64,000 nucleotides of DNA, taken from Pristionchus mayeri. Taxonomy: Eukaryota > Nematoda > Chromadorea > Rhabditida > Neodiplogasteridae. The notes beneath the pieces are model-generated. The model was not told the DNA's origin. It was given only the letters and a program-made list of their open reading frames with translations, and did not search any database. The translations under genes and the position numbers were made by a program. Shown piece by piece: positions 25,793-38,338 of this stretch (position 1 is the stretch's first letter; every line of letters starts with the position of its first letter). The stretch covers positions 8,246,001 to 8,310,000 of the forward strand of contig BTRK01000001.1 in assembly GCA_036245805.1 (NCBI GenBank). Direction: 5' to 3'.

Positions 25793-27827
25793 CATTACCC
25801 TGCGGATTCGAACTTTTGAGCAGCTTATTCGACCATGGATATTCATGTTCAACAATGGAGTGTCGGATGATGTCGAGAAAAAAACAAAAATTCTTCCAGG
25901 AGAATTATCGCTGGACTGTCGTGACTTATTTGCTGGTTTACCAGAATTCTCAATCACTGATGCTTATCGCCCTTAAAGAGAAAAAAAACAACTCTCACCT
26001 AGCTAATCTGAAGTTGCTGTTTCTCCTCCTCCTGCTGCCCCTGCTGCTCCATTGGTCGGATGGGCTGCAGAAGACATCGAAGACCGAGGGGAAGAAGAGG
26101 ACGAGGAAGAAGACTAAGATTGGTTGTTATTAGAATGGTTACAACTGATTCTCATTATTCAGTGTACTAATTATTAGGGATGGATTTGCAAGGAAAAAAC
26201 TTCTTCATTCTGACTCCAATCTCGCCAATCAAGCGAGTTATTTTTACGAGGCTATCCATATATCATGTCAACAGTATGATTAATATTCCGTATGCTTTAT
26301 AAAGCAATATGCAACCAAGCCATGCCGCATTCTCTTCAACTCTTAGCAAAAAACACGTATATCAAAGACCAAAGCACATACTACAAACTACAAAGCACCT
26401 GATTGAGTATATCATTGAGTATCTTCAGTCGTTGACTGCCTTTGGAAGGAAGAGAGACGGAGAAGGGCTGGAATGAAGCGAGAGGAGAAGAGCAGAGAGG
26501 GAAAAGAAGAGACCCAAGGAAGCATGATAGCTATTGAAAAGAAGATTAGAACAATTAGCCGAGGTGAAATTGGCGAATAGACAATTTACAAAATATGTCC
26601 AGGCATTTCAAATCACAAGGTTGGTAAATCAAAACAATTTTTAGCTTGTTTCAAGCAATTTAGCATCAGTTATTTGTTAAAAAGGCGAGATAAGCAAGTT
26701 GTAAATAAACTTATACAAACACAGCCCACGCCACTCGTAACATGCAAGGTCATCATGATGATATGTCTACATACCTCCGAGTGGTGGTGGGTGGGGGTGG
26801 AGGCTGAGCTGTCACCCGACTGCGTTCTCTGATGGGGAGGAGGAAGACCAGACAGATTGTGGAAATCGGAGGAGGAAGTGCCTGGAGAGATATCAGAGAT
26901 CAACCACCAGAAGAGGATTATGACATATCCCTCGCACAACGACTGAATCGTTAGTTAGTTCAGAGATCAAAGATCAGACGAGGAATACGAAACTAGCCTC
27001 GAATCGATAGTTTTACATTTTAGTGAGCGAGGAACAATCGCAAAGCGGCGATCCAGTTCATAATTTATTTTTGCAGCACGATCCGAGGGTTGACTTTTTT
27101 TCAAACATAATGTATTTTTAAAATGTTTTACTCATACAATTCGAGTAAGCCCATCTATTCTTGAAAACGATCACTATTTCGGAATATTAGATACTATGGC
27201 GGTTTCAATGAGAATTTTCTGGCATCGTTTTGGCAATATTTTGATTACAATATGCTACCCAGAGTTATTGCAAGTACTGCATTTAACCAGATCATAGTCG
27301 CCTCTTGCAACGCAAAATCACATGATTCAAATTAATTTCAATCATAACTTATATTTTATTCCGCAGCTTTTCCTCTTTCCCCCCTCTCACCGGCTCGTCC
27401 ACTGTGGTAGAACGTGCTCCTTCCTCCCTTCCGCGACACTGAATTGATTGGAGTGGAGGGAGCGGTGAGCGATTGACCACGGAGGGAGGGGCAACCTGGA
27501 CAGGAGAGAACTCAAAGTGGTTGAGACAGTCATTTCAAGCAGAGGAAGTATAGTACAAATGCGCAAAAGAATGTCGTCTTTGACGAAAGGTTCTCAATAT
27601 TGAGAAAAAAACTAAAATTAATAATATTAAATAATCAGTAACTAGCTGACCATTCACTCCGTCAGCCTCATCCGAGTGTATCCCACTGTCCCTGCTCGTC
27701 TGACCGGGAAGGGCACGAGCGAGGGTCGGAGAATCGCCTCCTACTCCATTCGCGGCTGTAAGATTATGATATTTTATTTTTTAGTTGAGCAGATATGCAA
27801 AACCAAAATATTGAATCGTTTGAAAGT

Positions 27828-28118
27828 TAAAGAAGGGATAACACGAATGGATGCTAGGGAGTCCCACCACGAAGATATTGCTTTCGCAATGGGAAACTGT
27901 AGCCAAATTACCCTAAGAACGAAGCAAAAAATATGAAGAGCAAGTGAAACATAAACGAACTATCCTGCGCTGTCAATGAACTTTGCGCGTATGTAAATAG
28001 CCTCAGAGCTGTCTGTGAAAATTCGGATAACGTGATTCATTATCGGGCTGCTCGCTTCTATTACATACATATAGTGGCTAATTGAACTAATTTTTCGTGT
28101 TACTCCTTCTTTAAACGG
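27828..28118 (+). mobile_element. Degenerate E1 element in RGL intron
   Basis: The interior matches E1 (gagtcccaccacgaa, gtgaaacataaacgaac, tatgtaaatagcctcagag), but the termini have decayed (gttaaagaaggga / tccttctttaaac). It lies in the intron between exons 28420 and 27755 of RGL copy A. Confidence 0.65.
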
Positions 28119-28254
28119 CAGAAATACATCAACATACAAAGTTACCACATAATCCAACCATCATTTTGTGTTCCATGATTGTGCCTAGTACAGAAATATT
28201 CTCCATCAGTGATCGAGTGCAGTGGTTGATTTACTACAAAGTTGTTACATCATA

Positions 28255-28365
28255 TTCTACTATATTTTTAATTTCTAATTATTTATATTTCTTATTTCTA
28301 TTTCACTTATTTATATTCACTTATTTATATTTCTTATTTTTATTTCTAATCGTTAATCTATACTG
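28255..28365. repeat. AT-rich simple repeat
   Basis: Imperfect iterations of ttatttatatttcttatttc in an intron of RGL copy A. The frame at 28166-28633 runs through it and antisense to an RGL exon and is not a gene. Confidence 0.6.
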
Positions 28366-29620
28366 TACACCTACAGTGTCCTCACTCAACATTGCGTTTA
28401 CAGCATCTCCCTACCGTACCTGCTCCTCCTCCGGCTCCTCCCGATCCTCTGGACGACAGAGGGAAGATTCGACCGATGGTCGAACTCTTGGCCACGCCCC
28501 CTGCTGCAGTTGCGCCAGGCTGAGGAGTAGTCTGAGGCAGTCGCTCAACCTCGCCCGATCGAGTGTAGCTGCAAAGGATAAAGTAATCATCTTGATTTTC
28601 ATTCTGGAAAAGACGATATCCTTCACACAATAGTTCTAGAATTCACATAATAAATAATGAAGTAGCTATGTTTCGGTAATATTGTTAATGAAATCATTAC
28701 GCTGTCATCATTGCAACATCTATTTAATAACCTAATTCATTAATTAGTTAATAATATAATTAATTAGTTTAAAAAAAATAAATTAATTCGTTAACTATTC
28801 CTTACCATTCCTTGTCACTCATCGTCGGCAGGTAGTGGAACCAGGCACAGAAAGCAGCGTCCCGGGGCATCCTGAAGTTTAATTATAAAAATGGAAACTT
28901 CGAATTTATTTGTACTCTTTTACGATTGAGCTATAACAGATTACCTCCTTTAAATTCCCTCAATCAGGTGCATCTGAACAATTAAATCTAATATTCATGG
29001 CACCTGCCTACCACTTCGCTGCTTCAACATGCTTATTACCAATAAAAATTGTAGCACAGCTAATTCGCTGTGGACCATACAGGGTACCAACAAATCCAAT
29101 TTTCACTTTTGCCAGACACATTGATGAAGCACACTTTCCTAATCTACTCGAGAATTGCGCATGATATAATTTCGATGTGTCACATAGCTCATTTACAAAA
29201 TAAAGAACAGCACCACCAGCTCACCTGTAGCAGATTGCAGCAGTTTCAGCTTCGCCAACACTTCGAATTCCCGCTCGCGCTTCTCGAAATTGATGGGACC
29301 GTCTGAAAATCGTTTTCCTTTCACTTGTTCAGGTAGTGTTTCAAAGGTTCTTCATCTACAAATCGCCTAGGTGGTATCAGTCGTACCGCATCTTTGACTG
29401 AAATGACTTCAATTTAAACAATTACAGTCCCGCCCAACCGTACTCTACCGTAATTCCTACTCTACCATACCCTCGGTATAGTCAGCCGTCGCATTATCGA
29501 TCATGGTGAGGTCGGTGAGGAATGAGCCGAGGTAGGTAACAGTCCCTTGGCACTCTGCCAGATTCACGACGGACTTCGTTCGACGACAGTTCTGTAAATG
29601 CATCGATTTTCCATGATATG

Positions 29621-30010
29621 ATATTAGGTTGGTGAGAAAGTAATGTTAGATTTGGATCGTGGGTTTTGAACCCCGATAAAATCCTTTTCGTGAAAGATCT
29701 TAAGCTAGCTCGATGGCATATATATATAATATATTAGGGGTCGACTTATCCAATGTACGCATATGTTCGAAACGCATAATGATTTTTGGGCATACTGGAA
29801 AATGAAGTTTTGTCAAATGTGAAATGTTTGCTCTTCTCTAAAAAAAATTGTATTTTGAGGGAAAAATAGCCGTTCATTCTTAATTAGTGAACTGTGAAGC
29901 CCATAGGCAGTTCTTTCTAAAAATAGGTCTATGGCCGTTCAAACCTCAATATTGCACGATTTACACACCGTTGAATCCAACCGTGGCCAAGGTAACACTT
30001 CACAAATGAT
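29621..30010. mobile_element. Mariner-type end, decayed element
   Basis: tattaggttggtgagaaagt is a typical mariner terminus preceded by TA. It lies in DNA just upstream (in minus-strand terms) of the first exon of RGL copy A, where copy B has no such insert. The opposite end was not found and no transposase frame remains. Confidence 0.4.
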
Positions 30011-30059
30011 AATAATTCCTGCTTCGAGGATTATTCAGAAATACGTGCGCTTGTTGCAT

Positions 30060-30600
30060 ACCTTACCATAAACTGAAAGCTTTTTTGACTGGCTCGTTCA
30101 TTTCGAATGAGATTTTGATAGTTTCTGTGCAATCGAACTACAAGGTCATTACACTAAAAAGAATTCAGAAATTTCCAGAAGAAAAAATTTTACGACCACA
30201 AATATGGTGTACGGTTGTCCGTCCGTCTACCGTAACCTGGAAGTGGCGTTGGAGCAGATGTTGTGTCAGACTCATGATTTAATCGGGAGATCGAACCAAA
30301 ACGTCAATACCGTACTACTACAGTAACCGTAAGCTACCGTAACCCGTAGCCGTAGGTCAGACGCTGGGTCAGATTCACGATTTCGTCTGATGATGAATGT
30401 AAAACATCAATACTGAAATCCTACAGTAACAGAAACCTACCGTACACAGTGGCGCTGTGTCAGATATTGTGTCAGATTTATGATTTCGTTGTTTAGTCAA
30501 TTCAAAACGTCGATGCCATATCCCTGCCGTAAGTTCTAGCGTTGGGTGAGTCGCGGTGTGCGATCCGTGATTTTGGCGGCATTTTTGCAATAATTATTTA
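30060..30600. repeat. Decayed tandem repeat with ctaccgtaa words
   Basis: Roughly three iterations of about 115 bp, each with a taccgtaa-like word, a gtcagat(a/t)ttgtgtcagatt(c/t)atgatttc segment and an aaaacgtc(a/g)at segment. The start (30062-30130) matches 24080-24150. No coding potential. Confidence 0.45.
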
Positions 30601-31430
30601 TAAAATTTTCCTGGAACACTATCCTGCTGATATGGACATAGTTGCCCACTAGTATTGTACACTATGCTGCAACATAATGCGTTAAAATATTTCAACTCAT
30701 GCCTTTTCAACTTCTAGAAAAATTATATTTTCATTATCGTTGAATTAATGCCAAAATAGTCAAAATGTTGACTTTTGGGTGACAGTTAATGAATGCATTT
30801 TCTCAAAATGGAGTTAACCCCTGACCTAGCGCAGACGAATATTAAGAGTAGCTTTAACAGTTAAAGGGGGAGTAAAGGCAAACGCGCGCCCGGTTGAAAA
30901 ATGTTTCAATTAGAGGAGAACTCTCTTCAAGTCGCGTGCTCTCTCGCTCGTTACCTGAGCTTTCCCTGATTTTGCTCCCAGCCAACTACCGATAGCTCTA
31001 TTCGTAATGGAGATATCAACGAGAAAATTTCGGAACTTCTTAGCGTTGGGGTGATCTAGATCGTACATATGAAAGCTTCAAATATCGAATTTTGTATTTG
31101 CTCCTCCTTTAACCACAAAAGTTCGGATTTTCTACCAACGCTGGAAACAGAGAGTTTTGAAATATTCGAATTTCGATGATCAGATTTTACTGTCAGGACG
31201 ATGAATTGTACATGTTTTTGATAGAATCATTGTATGCCCTCATTGATATATTTTTAAGTAAATATTTTTAAGTTTTATTTTTAAGTCAGTGGAAGGTGCT
31301 TTTCATTTTACTATATTTTAAATCGATACATCAATTGGTACGGATACACGGTAAAAACAAGCATTTTTATTGATGTTCAGTTATTGTCAAGTTCATAAAT
31401 TAAAAACAATGCATGTTTTGATTTTTTTCG
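30601..31430. other. No gene recognised
   Basis: AT-rich intergenic DNA without splice pairs or clear repeats. Confidence 0.4.
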
Positions 31431-31439
31431 AGCGAATTT

Positions 31440-32400
31440 AGGGGAATGAGCAAATTATTGGCGCTCTCATGTCTGTCTCATCATATATAACAGAAGTGGC
31501 GCTCCGATACCGCGGGACAGTTTGCTTCGCAATTTTTATTGCAAGGCTGTATTTTTCTTCGCAATTGTGGAGCATTTAAAAATAACATTAAAACCATACA
31601 TCTTCTTCAACCCACAATACGGAGACCATCTTCCGTTACTTCCAGCTGCTCCTTGAAGACAAGTTTTTTGTCATATATTTCGCTCATTCACATGACCCAT
31701 ACTACTCTAAGACATGTTTTTGTCGATGTAATCACGTGGTATTGGTCGATCATGCACAGATCCTGTATAATCGCTTGATCGATAATGGCTGAGAACAATC
31801 AATTAATCGAACACTTTCCCACTGATCAGACAAATTGTGATTTTGTAACAACCATTGAGAAAGAACGATATCTCGATTAATATATATCTCATTATATCTT
31901 CTTCTCACTCAATTTCCACCCCGAAATATTGCGTAGATACCCTCACCAGCTCGTTTACTCCGTGTCTCTCCACTTGCTGCATACGCCAGAGAGAATGCTG
32001 CTTTAGTTGCAGATGCTGAGAAATACGGATATCGTATAGCATTAACATGCACTATATGATTCACTTCTCTTGCCATCGTTGTTCCTCACAAAATGCCAGC
32101 TTGAATGCAATAATCACAATCGTGATACATCATTTATGAGGAGGGAACGATGGTGATTCTCCATTTCTCCCTCACCACATCATTCTAGGAAAGGCTTCTT
32201 CTAGGAAAATTCTCCACAATTACTTCACGATATCCCATGAAAAATTTAATTTCCGAATCTGTGAACGTCTTCACCTTCACTGCGAGATATCTAACATAGA
32301 TCCACACATGAAATGATTGCAGGCATCTTTGTGTTCCTTTTTTTGTACTACAATTAATCAAGGGAAATTCCATGCTAATGTATTGTTTCACGCTGCTTTC
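31440..32400 (-). repeat. R dispersed repeat, partial unit
   Basis: Blocks at 31480-31560 (cagaagtggcgctccgatac), 31960-32040 and 32120-32350 keep the R order. The minus frame at 32185-32391 contains CLQSFHVWIYVR, comparable with CVQSFHARISVR at 15386-15598. Confidence 0.55.
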
Positions 32401-32589
32401 AAGACGAAATCAGTGGGCAAAAATTTGATACTTCGATTTCTAGCCAACTAAAAAAAATGTTCTATGCAACTAAAAAAATATGTGCGAAATTGTGCACAAA
32501 ATTACACCAAACGCTGTCTATCGCAGCCTTGAAAAATCGCCAGATAGTTCTCGTCGTTTCATTATCTCCTTTATCATACATGTCGCTCA

Positions 32590-32701
32590 ATTAGCGGATC
32601 ACCTTTAATTTTGTTCTGGAAAAAACTACATCTACTCACACAACAGCTCTAAAATTTTCAAAATTAATAATGAAGTAGTTATGTTTCGGTAATATTTTAA
32701 A
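32590..32701 (-). pseudogene. Residual 3' piece of RGL copy B
   Basis: The sequence matches copy A 28570-28688 (aataatgaagtag...tatgtttcggtaatatt) and is joined directly to the broken exon ending at 32702. About 120 bp of exon and intron present in copy A is therefore deleted here. The following exon (SGEVERLPQ in copy A) is not recognisable. Confidence 0.55.
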
Positions 32702-35059
32702 TTGTTGGCAGGTAGTGGAACCAGCCACAGAAAGCAGCGTCTCGGGGCATTCTGAAATTAAATTATAAACGTGGAAACATCGAATTTCGTTGTACTTTTT
32801 TGACGATTGAGCTATAACAGATTAAATCCTTCAAATTCCCTAAATCAGATGCATCCGAACAATTAAAGCAAATATTTCTGGATCTGCCTACAACTTCGCT
32901 GCTTCAACATGGCTATATTTTTACTCAAGGAATTGTAGCGCATATTTTTCACCTGTAGGCCCTTGCAGCAGACTGAAGAAGTCTTAGCTTCGCCAACACT
33001 TCAAATTCCATCTCGCGTTTCTCGAAATTTATGAGACCGTCTGAAATAAATCACTGCTTTCTACTTGTTGAAATAGTGTTTCAAAGATACTTCATCTTCA
33101 AGTCCTCTAGGTTACATTAATCGTTGCGCTGTAGCCCTTCTAAAAGCAACAGCTCTAATCAAGTGCAGTCCCGCCCATCCTCCCTCTACCGTAATCCACC
33201 CACTCCCTACCTCTCCCTACCTCGCTACTTCGGTGTAGTCTGTTGTCGCATTATCGATCATGGTGAGGTCGGTGAGGAAAGAGCCGAGGTAGGGAACAGT
33301 CCCTTGGCACTCTGCCAGATTCACATCCGACTTCGTTCGACGACAGTTCTGTAAAGGCATCGATTTTATAGGATATGAGATGTTATTTTTGTAGCTAGCT
33401 GGTTATAATCAAATGATTTTTTTAAATTAAAAATTTGCAATTTCGAAGGTGGATAGCAGCAAAAAACTGATTCCCAAATTTCCGATAGCTTACATATTAA
33501 CGATACAACACATTCCAAATTTCAATATTCAAGAAATTACAACACAAATACACCATTCCAAATTTCAATTACGATATTTGCCTAAATAACAATTCATACC
33601 TGTATCAACTGTGGTCTCCTCAAGGGCGAGCTGTTCGCAGTTCCCTCCTGGTCGAATATCCGCTTCTCGTCGCCTCAACATTAAACATATTTAATTGAAG
33701 ACAATTAAAAAGTTCGAAATTGAGATAATAGAGAGAACGGTCGTCAAAAGACTACATCTTACGAAAGTGGAACGAATATCTCACCGGAATCATCCGAATC
33801 GAAGATGGCCGACAACTCACGGAAGGTCGCCAGAGATTTCTTGAGGGGAAACAGATCATTTTAATATTAGGAATGATATATTTTCGTGATTTGATTATTT
33901 ATAATTAACGTATAACTCAATCGAAATCTAAAACGTTTTACATTTAAAAAAATATGAAAACTAAAACTTTCTAAATTTTTGTTTCACTACTTCCATATCC
34001 GCTCATTCATCGACATGTTGACAATTTGTTTTCCGAGGCCATTCAAAAACAATAAAGAAAGCTCGCTGTGGTACGAGTGTCCATGTTGCCTTCAGTCGAT
34101 GGATTAGGTCACTCAGGAGGGAGGAGATAACGGCCTTGAGGGAGGAGAAGTTCTTGAACGCACGAAGTTCCTGAAGAAAGGAAGGATTACTCCCTTTTTA
34201 AATATTCGAGTCCAGGAATACTCCTACCGCACATCTCCCTCCCACAGCACTTGCAATTTTACTACAATAATTTTGCAAACGACTGCTTTACTTTAGTCGA
34301 CCGTAATCCCACCGTACCTTTGCAATCTCGATACACTTTGTGATCACTTTTGCTCTGAAATCAGCCTTGCACTCGGGAAGAACCACAGAGGTCATCACAC
34401 GTTGAGAAACAGCATTGAACTGCAAATTGCCAAATTAATCGTACCATACTAAAATATTGCTTTGGTAAATTTAAATGACCTTTGAATTAATGATGACCTT
34501 TGAATTAATGTTTAACATGAACTACGACTAGCGAATGCATTACCAATTGGTGCGGGCTTTTCTCTTCAAACAAAAACAAATATTCTGATCGGGTTTGTGC
34601 CATTTCCCACTCGTATTTTTTTGCCTTTCTACCGTATCCATCCTTCCCTACAGTATACCTGGTCGATAGTCTCCTTGACTGTGTAGTATCTCTCTGCTCC
34701 CAGCTTATGTCTCCTACTCCATACACTCGACTGGCATTGATGCATGATGACCTCTTTGAAGAGCGTATGCAAAGGAAGTTATGAGAGTAGAATATATATC
34801 ACTAAAAGATGATCGATCATTGTTGGACAACCAAATACACTAAACTTAATAAATCAGTGAGACATAAGTTCACCAGTACAATTGAGAATTTGAAAAAAAA
34901 GAAAATTACTATGACATCGGTACGGCTTTCGAACAAAACAATTTTTCAGAAAATAAGTCTCACCTGGAGTCCATAAAAAATCGATAATCGCTCACCGCAT
35001 CCCAGTAGGTCAGCTGCTCTGCAATCTGCACACAATTCCCCATTGAAACATCGAATTGT
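32702..35059 (-). pseudogene. rgl-1: RGL/RalGDS-type exchange factor, RasGEF domain, copy B
   Basis: Minus-strand exons: 35059-34996 (MGNCVQIAEQLTYWDA), 34766-34659 (LFKEVIMHQCQSSVWSRRHK), 34419-34318 ([24 protein letters not shown]), 34170-34066 ([21 protein letters not shown]), 33839-33785 (SLATFRELSAIFDSDD), 33673-33600 (FDQEGTANSSPLRRPQLIQ), 33348-33229 ([19 protein letters not shown]), 33040-32953 (INFEKREMEFEVLAKLRLLQ) and 32751-32702 (AAFCGWFHYLPT). Together they span nearly a whole RasGEF (CDC25) domain, which loads GTP on Ral-type GTPases at membranes. All exons are open. Lesions: the acceptor of exon 34766 reads gcat, not gcag; the donor of exon 34066 is lost; the donor at 33229 is one base short; the last exon is truncated. 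N-terminal exons are absent; a LINE abuts the first exon. Possibly dead, possibly still expressed in part. Confidence 0.8.
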
Positions 35060-35069
35060 CTGAAGTTCA

Positions 35070-36540
35070 GACCTCGGGTGTACCTCAAGGCGAATAATAT
35101 CCTTGACCCTCACCAAGCCGGCTTCCACCTAAATCGCTCTACAAGTGCCCAGCTTGTTCAGACTCATTCACATTATATTCATTTTCTTTCTCAAAAATCA
35201 TCATTCGATACTATTTATTTTGACTTCAGAAAAGCGTTTGATAGCATTGATCACCGCCTTTTGCTGTTTAAACTTACTAATCTTGGCTTCTCTGCGCATG
35301 TAGTTTCATGGATAGAAAACTATCTATCGAACAGATCTCAATGCGTTATTATCGATAATTGCATATCAACTCCAACAATGATCACTTCGGGCGTGCCTCA
35401 AGGTTCATGCATTGGACCTCTTCTATTTATTCTATTTATTAATGACCTTGCCAGTATACTTCCTCCCGAAATTAACTATGGTGTTTATGCAGATGATCTT
35501 ATGATCTATGCTAGGGTGCCTCTTCACTCTCATCTCCTTCAATCTGCAATTGACTTAGTTTTTGCCTGGTCTCTTGAATGGAATCTATCTCTTAACGAAA
35601 CTAAATGTACTGTTGTTAACTATGGTTCCCTGTCCCCTCGTACCCAATATTTCATCAATGGAATGCCCCTTTCCGTTTCCCCTTCTATGAAAGACCTCGG
35701 TGTACTTGTGCAGCCATCTCAAGTTTAATGATCATGTCACAAAAATTATTTCAAAGGCTAGAGCACAAGGAAACATTATGCTTAAATGCTTCTATTCCAC
35801 AGATCATTGCTTGTATAACCGCGCTTTGTAACTTTCGTCCGACCATTACTAGAATACTGCTCAGTAGTATGGTCTCCAACTACAGTTACTCTTGCAAATT
35901 CGATAGAAAGTGTTCAACGTAACTTTACTAGTCGTCTCTTTGCTCCTTGTAATATTCCATACACATGCTACTTACAGCGAATTTCCCTTCTTTCATTGCA
36001 AACTCTTGAGCACAGAAGGTTCCTCTCTGATCTCCTATTTCTTCACAAGTCTATCCATGGTTTTTACTCTTACGATCACTCTTACGATTCTCTATATACA
36101 ATCTCCCCGCTCACTCGTAATCTGCGTAGAGCACATTCTTTGCGTGTTTCCTTGCATTTCGCGTGTCCTAAGTCTCACTCAAGTTTCGTGACTAGTTCGA
36201 TCGACAGATGGAACGTGTTCTCTAATGAAATCGTAACAAGCTCGCCTAAACATTTACGTTACCACTTTCTCTCATTACCATCCATATCTTTAACTTCCGA
36301 TTCACTCTTGCGAGTTGAACCCAACCTGCTGCCCCCACCAAAGCCCCCTTCAACCCCACAATCTTCAAGATATTCTCAAGATCCTCTATATATTTTATCC
36401 CTCGAATCAACGCCGCTAGCGACCCTGGGGCGTTAAATTCGAGGTGACCCCTGCGTACAACCACATCCACCACAACCTGCCGAAGACTATCGCATTTCCC
36501 ATATACTTAACCTGGCGGATAAAGAATTGAATTGAATTGA
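35070..36540 (+). mobile_element. 5'-truncated CR1-like LINE
   Basis: It is non-LTR because it has a reverse transcriptase, no LTRs and a short-repeat tail (ggataaagaattgaattgaa) at 36515-36540. The 5' end is missing, as usual for target-primed insertions. It starts 11 bp from the splice acceptor of the first exon of RGL copy B, within that intron. The downstream part (about 35730-36436) continues the C-terminal region in other frames (LRRAHSLRVSLHFACP). Confidence 0.8.
35078..35728 (+). pseudogene. LINE reverse transcriptase fragment
   Basis: The open frame encodes the palm and fingers of a non-LTR reverse transcriptase. It has HQAGFHLNRSTSAQL, then DFRKAFDSIDHRLLLFKL, GVPQGSCIGPLLFILFINDL and the catalytic YADDL at 35486-35500. 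The endonuclease domain and N-terminal part are missing, and the frame shifts after 35728, so it cannot make a working ORF2 protein. The clade (CR1-like) is inferred from motif style and tail. Confidence 0.85.
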
Positions 36541-38160
36541 AAAAAATATTGGGTCTCTAGCTTAACTACAGACAAAATCCATCTGATGCTCTTCATTCCA
36601 CTCACACTCTTTCTGGTTAGCGTGACAGAGAGGAAGAGAGAGAGTATGAGAAATGAATAGTCAGGGCATCTACTACACACCCATTGATCAGCCAGGAAGT
36701 GCGTTCTTTAGAGTTAGCGGTGCGTTTTTTGCTCCTGAGGTGAGAGCAAAGCATTAGGAGGTAACTGTATTAATAGAATACGTAGTAAGTGGTGTATCAG
36801 GAAATCGCTCAGAAATGTCACTGTCTTTGCGTACACAGAATCAATTGTTGATTGTTTTACAGGAAGATCATACCAGCGATTTCAGGATACACTGCTTCCA
36901 ACGTATACTATTGAAATGTGCAATCATACAGTGATCAAACACTAGTATTGATTAGAAATAGTATTTTGCAACCACACTCTATCCATAGTAACAACACACA
37001 ACTAATTAGTGCAGAAATTAGTGCACACTCATTAACCAAATTACTGATTAGCTCACATCGCCCTTTCTCCCGCGTTTTCGACAGCATCCGGATTCTCATA
37101 ACCAAATTTGATAGCTTACTGGTCGAGAGATGAGACACGGGCTGGAATTAATTGATTAATTCTACAACTAAAATAACTCAAACCCCCTATTCCCCTTTTC
37201 TTTGTTTACAACTCTTCTCACGAGGGTCCTTTCAACCTGATCGGACAACAGAATGAGAGAGAACTAGAGAGTGCACTACGGCGAGAGAGTGGGATAGAGA
37301 AAGATATTTTAGGCAACATTGGCTGACTCATTCCTAGTCGTTTTGAGATCGGAGCGCGGTCAGTATTTTGAACGATCTGTGCACATTGAGTACGTTTGCA
37401 TGTTGTTTTCTTTCTTCACATTCCCTCACCACATCGAAACTAGAATAGTCGGCGGCAATGTAAAGCACTATTGCAACGAGAAACGCACAATCACGGTTCG
37501 GAAATATGTTTTTCTTTTTTCGAAGCGAATGTACTTGGTGCGAACTCAGCCAGTCGAACTCAGCCATACCTCAAAGGTCTCCTGTGCAGATCAGAGATCC
37601 AGCAAAACAGTTTATAAAGACTTTCCGTTCAACCTAATATATGAAAGTACGAACAATGATGCGCACACGGATCAAAAATGATTGAATGCAACATTGAGTA
37701 CTCACTCTCCTGCACTGGGCAGAGAAAAATGGTGGCTTTATTTTACTAAAGGACCAGAAAAAAGATGGAAATCGGATTTGCGTTTCACCTATGCTACAAC
37801 AACAATATCGCTCTGTAGGAGTCAATGTGAAGCATCCTTATAGGAAAACTAAATATTCTGAAAAATTTGCACATTGCACCCATACCTCTTCAGAGATTTT
37901 TTTCCTAAAAGACATCCGACACATTTCATGTTTCATTTGGTGAGCAATATACCGCTGGCTCGTTGCTACCCAATGTTGAGAGCGTCTTCAAAACAATACA
38001 ATTCCACACTTACGAAGATCTTTACCGTCACTGCGACATCGAACAGAGATGCACACACAAAATGATTGGAGGCAACGACCAATAACTTCTTGTTCATTGC
38101 CCGCTTGCTATTGACTGTATCATTCTTCCTTATGAGATAAAAAAACTGAGATATAATTAA
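36541..38160. other. Intergenic, with R fragment
   Basis: 37600-38130 carries R words (gatgcacacacaaaatgattg, gatcaaaaatgattgaatgc), so the frames at 37319-37825 are R shadows. 36600-37200 shows no repeat or exon I can support. I looked here for the missing N-terminal RGL exons and did not find them. Confidence 0.4.
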
Positions 38161-38338
38161 AAATTATAGTACGTGATAGAGCAAGGAGAGAAGCACTTGC
38201 TACTGAAAGAAACGGTTGCTAAAGAAATAATTAAACTCGTCGCTCTGACTCGCAGAAAGAACCTCACTTGTGTTGACGAGAAGATAGGAGATGGAATGAA
38301 GGCGAGTTTTGGCTGGATAAATGTGATGGAAATTAACT

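Larger units (their letters stand above)
25999..29591 (-). pseudogene. rgl-1: RGL/RalGDS-type exchange factor, partial copy A
   Basis: Ral guanine nucleotide exchange factor fragment. Minus-strand exons: 29591-29471 (starts NCRRTKS, contains [19 protein letters not shown]), 29302-29225 (INFEKREREFEVLAKLKLLQ), 28871-28806 (AAFCAWFHYLPTMSDKE), 28568-28420 (SGEVERLPQ), 27755-27651 (DSGIHSDEADG), 27495-27391, 26881-26775 (TSSSDFHNLSG) and 26113-25999 (Ser-rich, HPTNGAAGAAGG). The INFEKR...FEVLAKLKLLQSA segment is the diagnostic RasGEF end of the RalGDS family. Intron phases match from 28871 to 25999. Lesions: a 10-bp deletion at the 3' end of exon 29302-29225 breaks the phase, and a 1-bp loss creates an in-frame TAG at 26003-26005. 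No Ras-association exons follow; an E2 element lies there. The ortholog symbol is inferred from C. elegans naming. Confidence 0.8.

Noticed and set aside
25727..25976. Possible further RGL exon downstream of copy A
   Set aside because: Neither strand gives Ras-association motifs. The match to copy C at 43440-43500 is intronic.
28166..28633. Plus-strand frame of 155 codons
   Set aside because: Antisense to an RGL exon and extended by an AT-rich simple repeat.
37319..37825. Open frames on both strands
   Set aside because: They overlap R repeat sequence and show no splice pairs or recognised domains.
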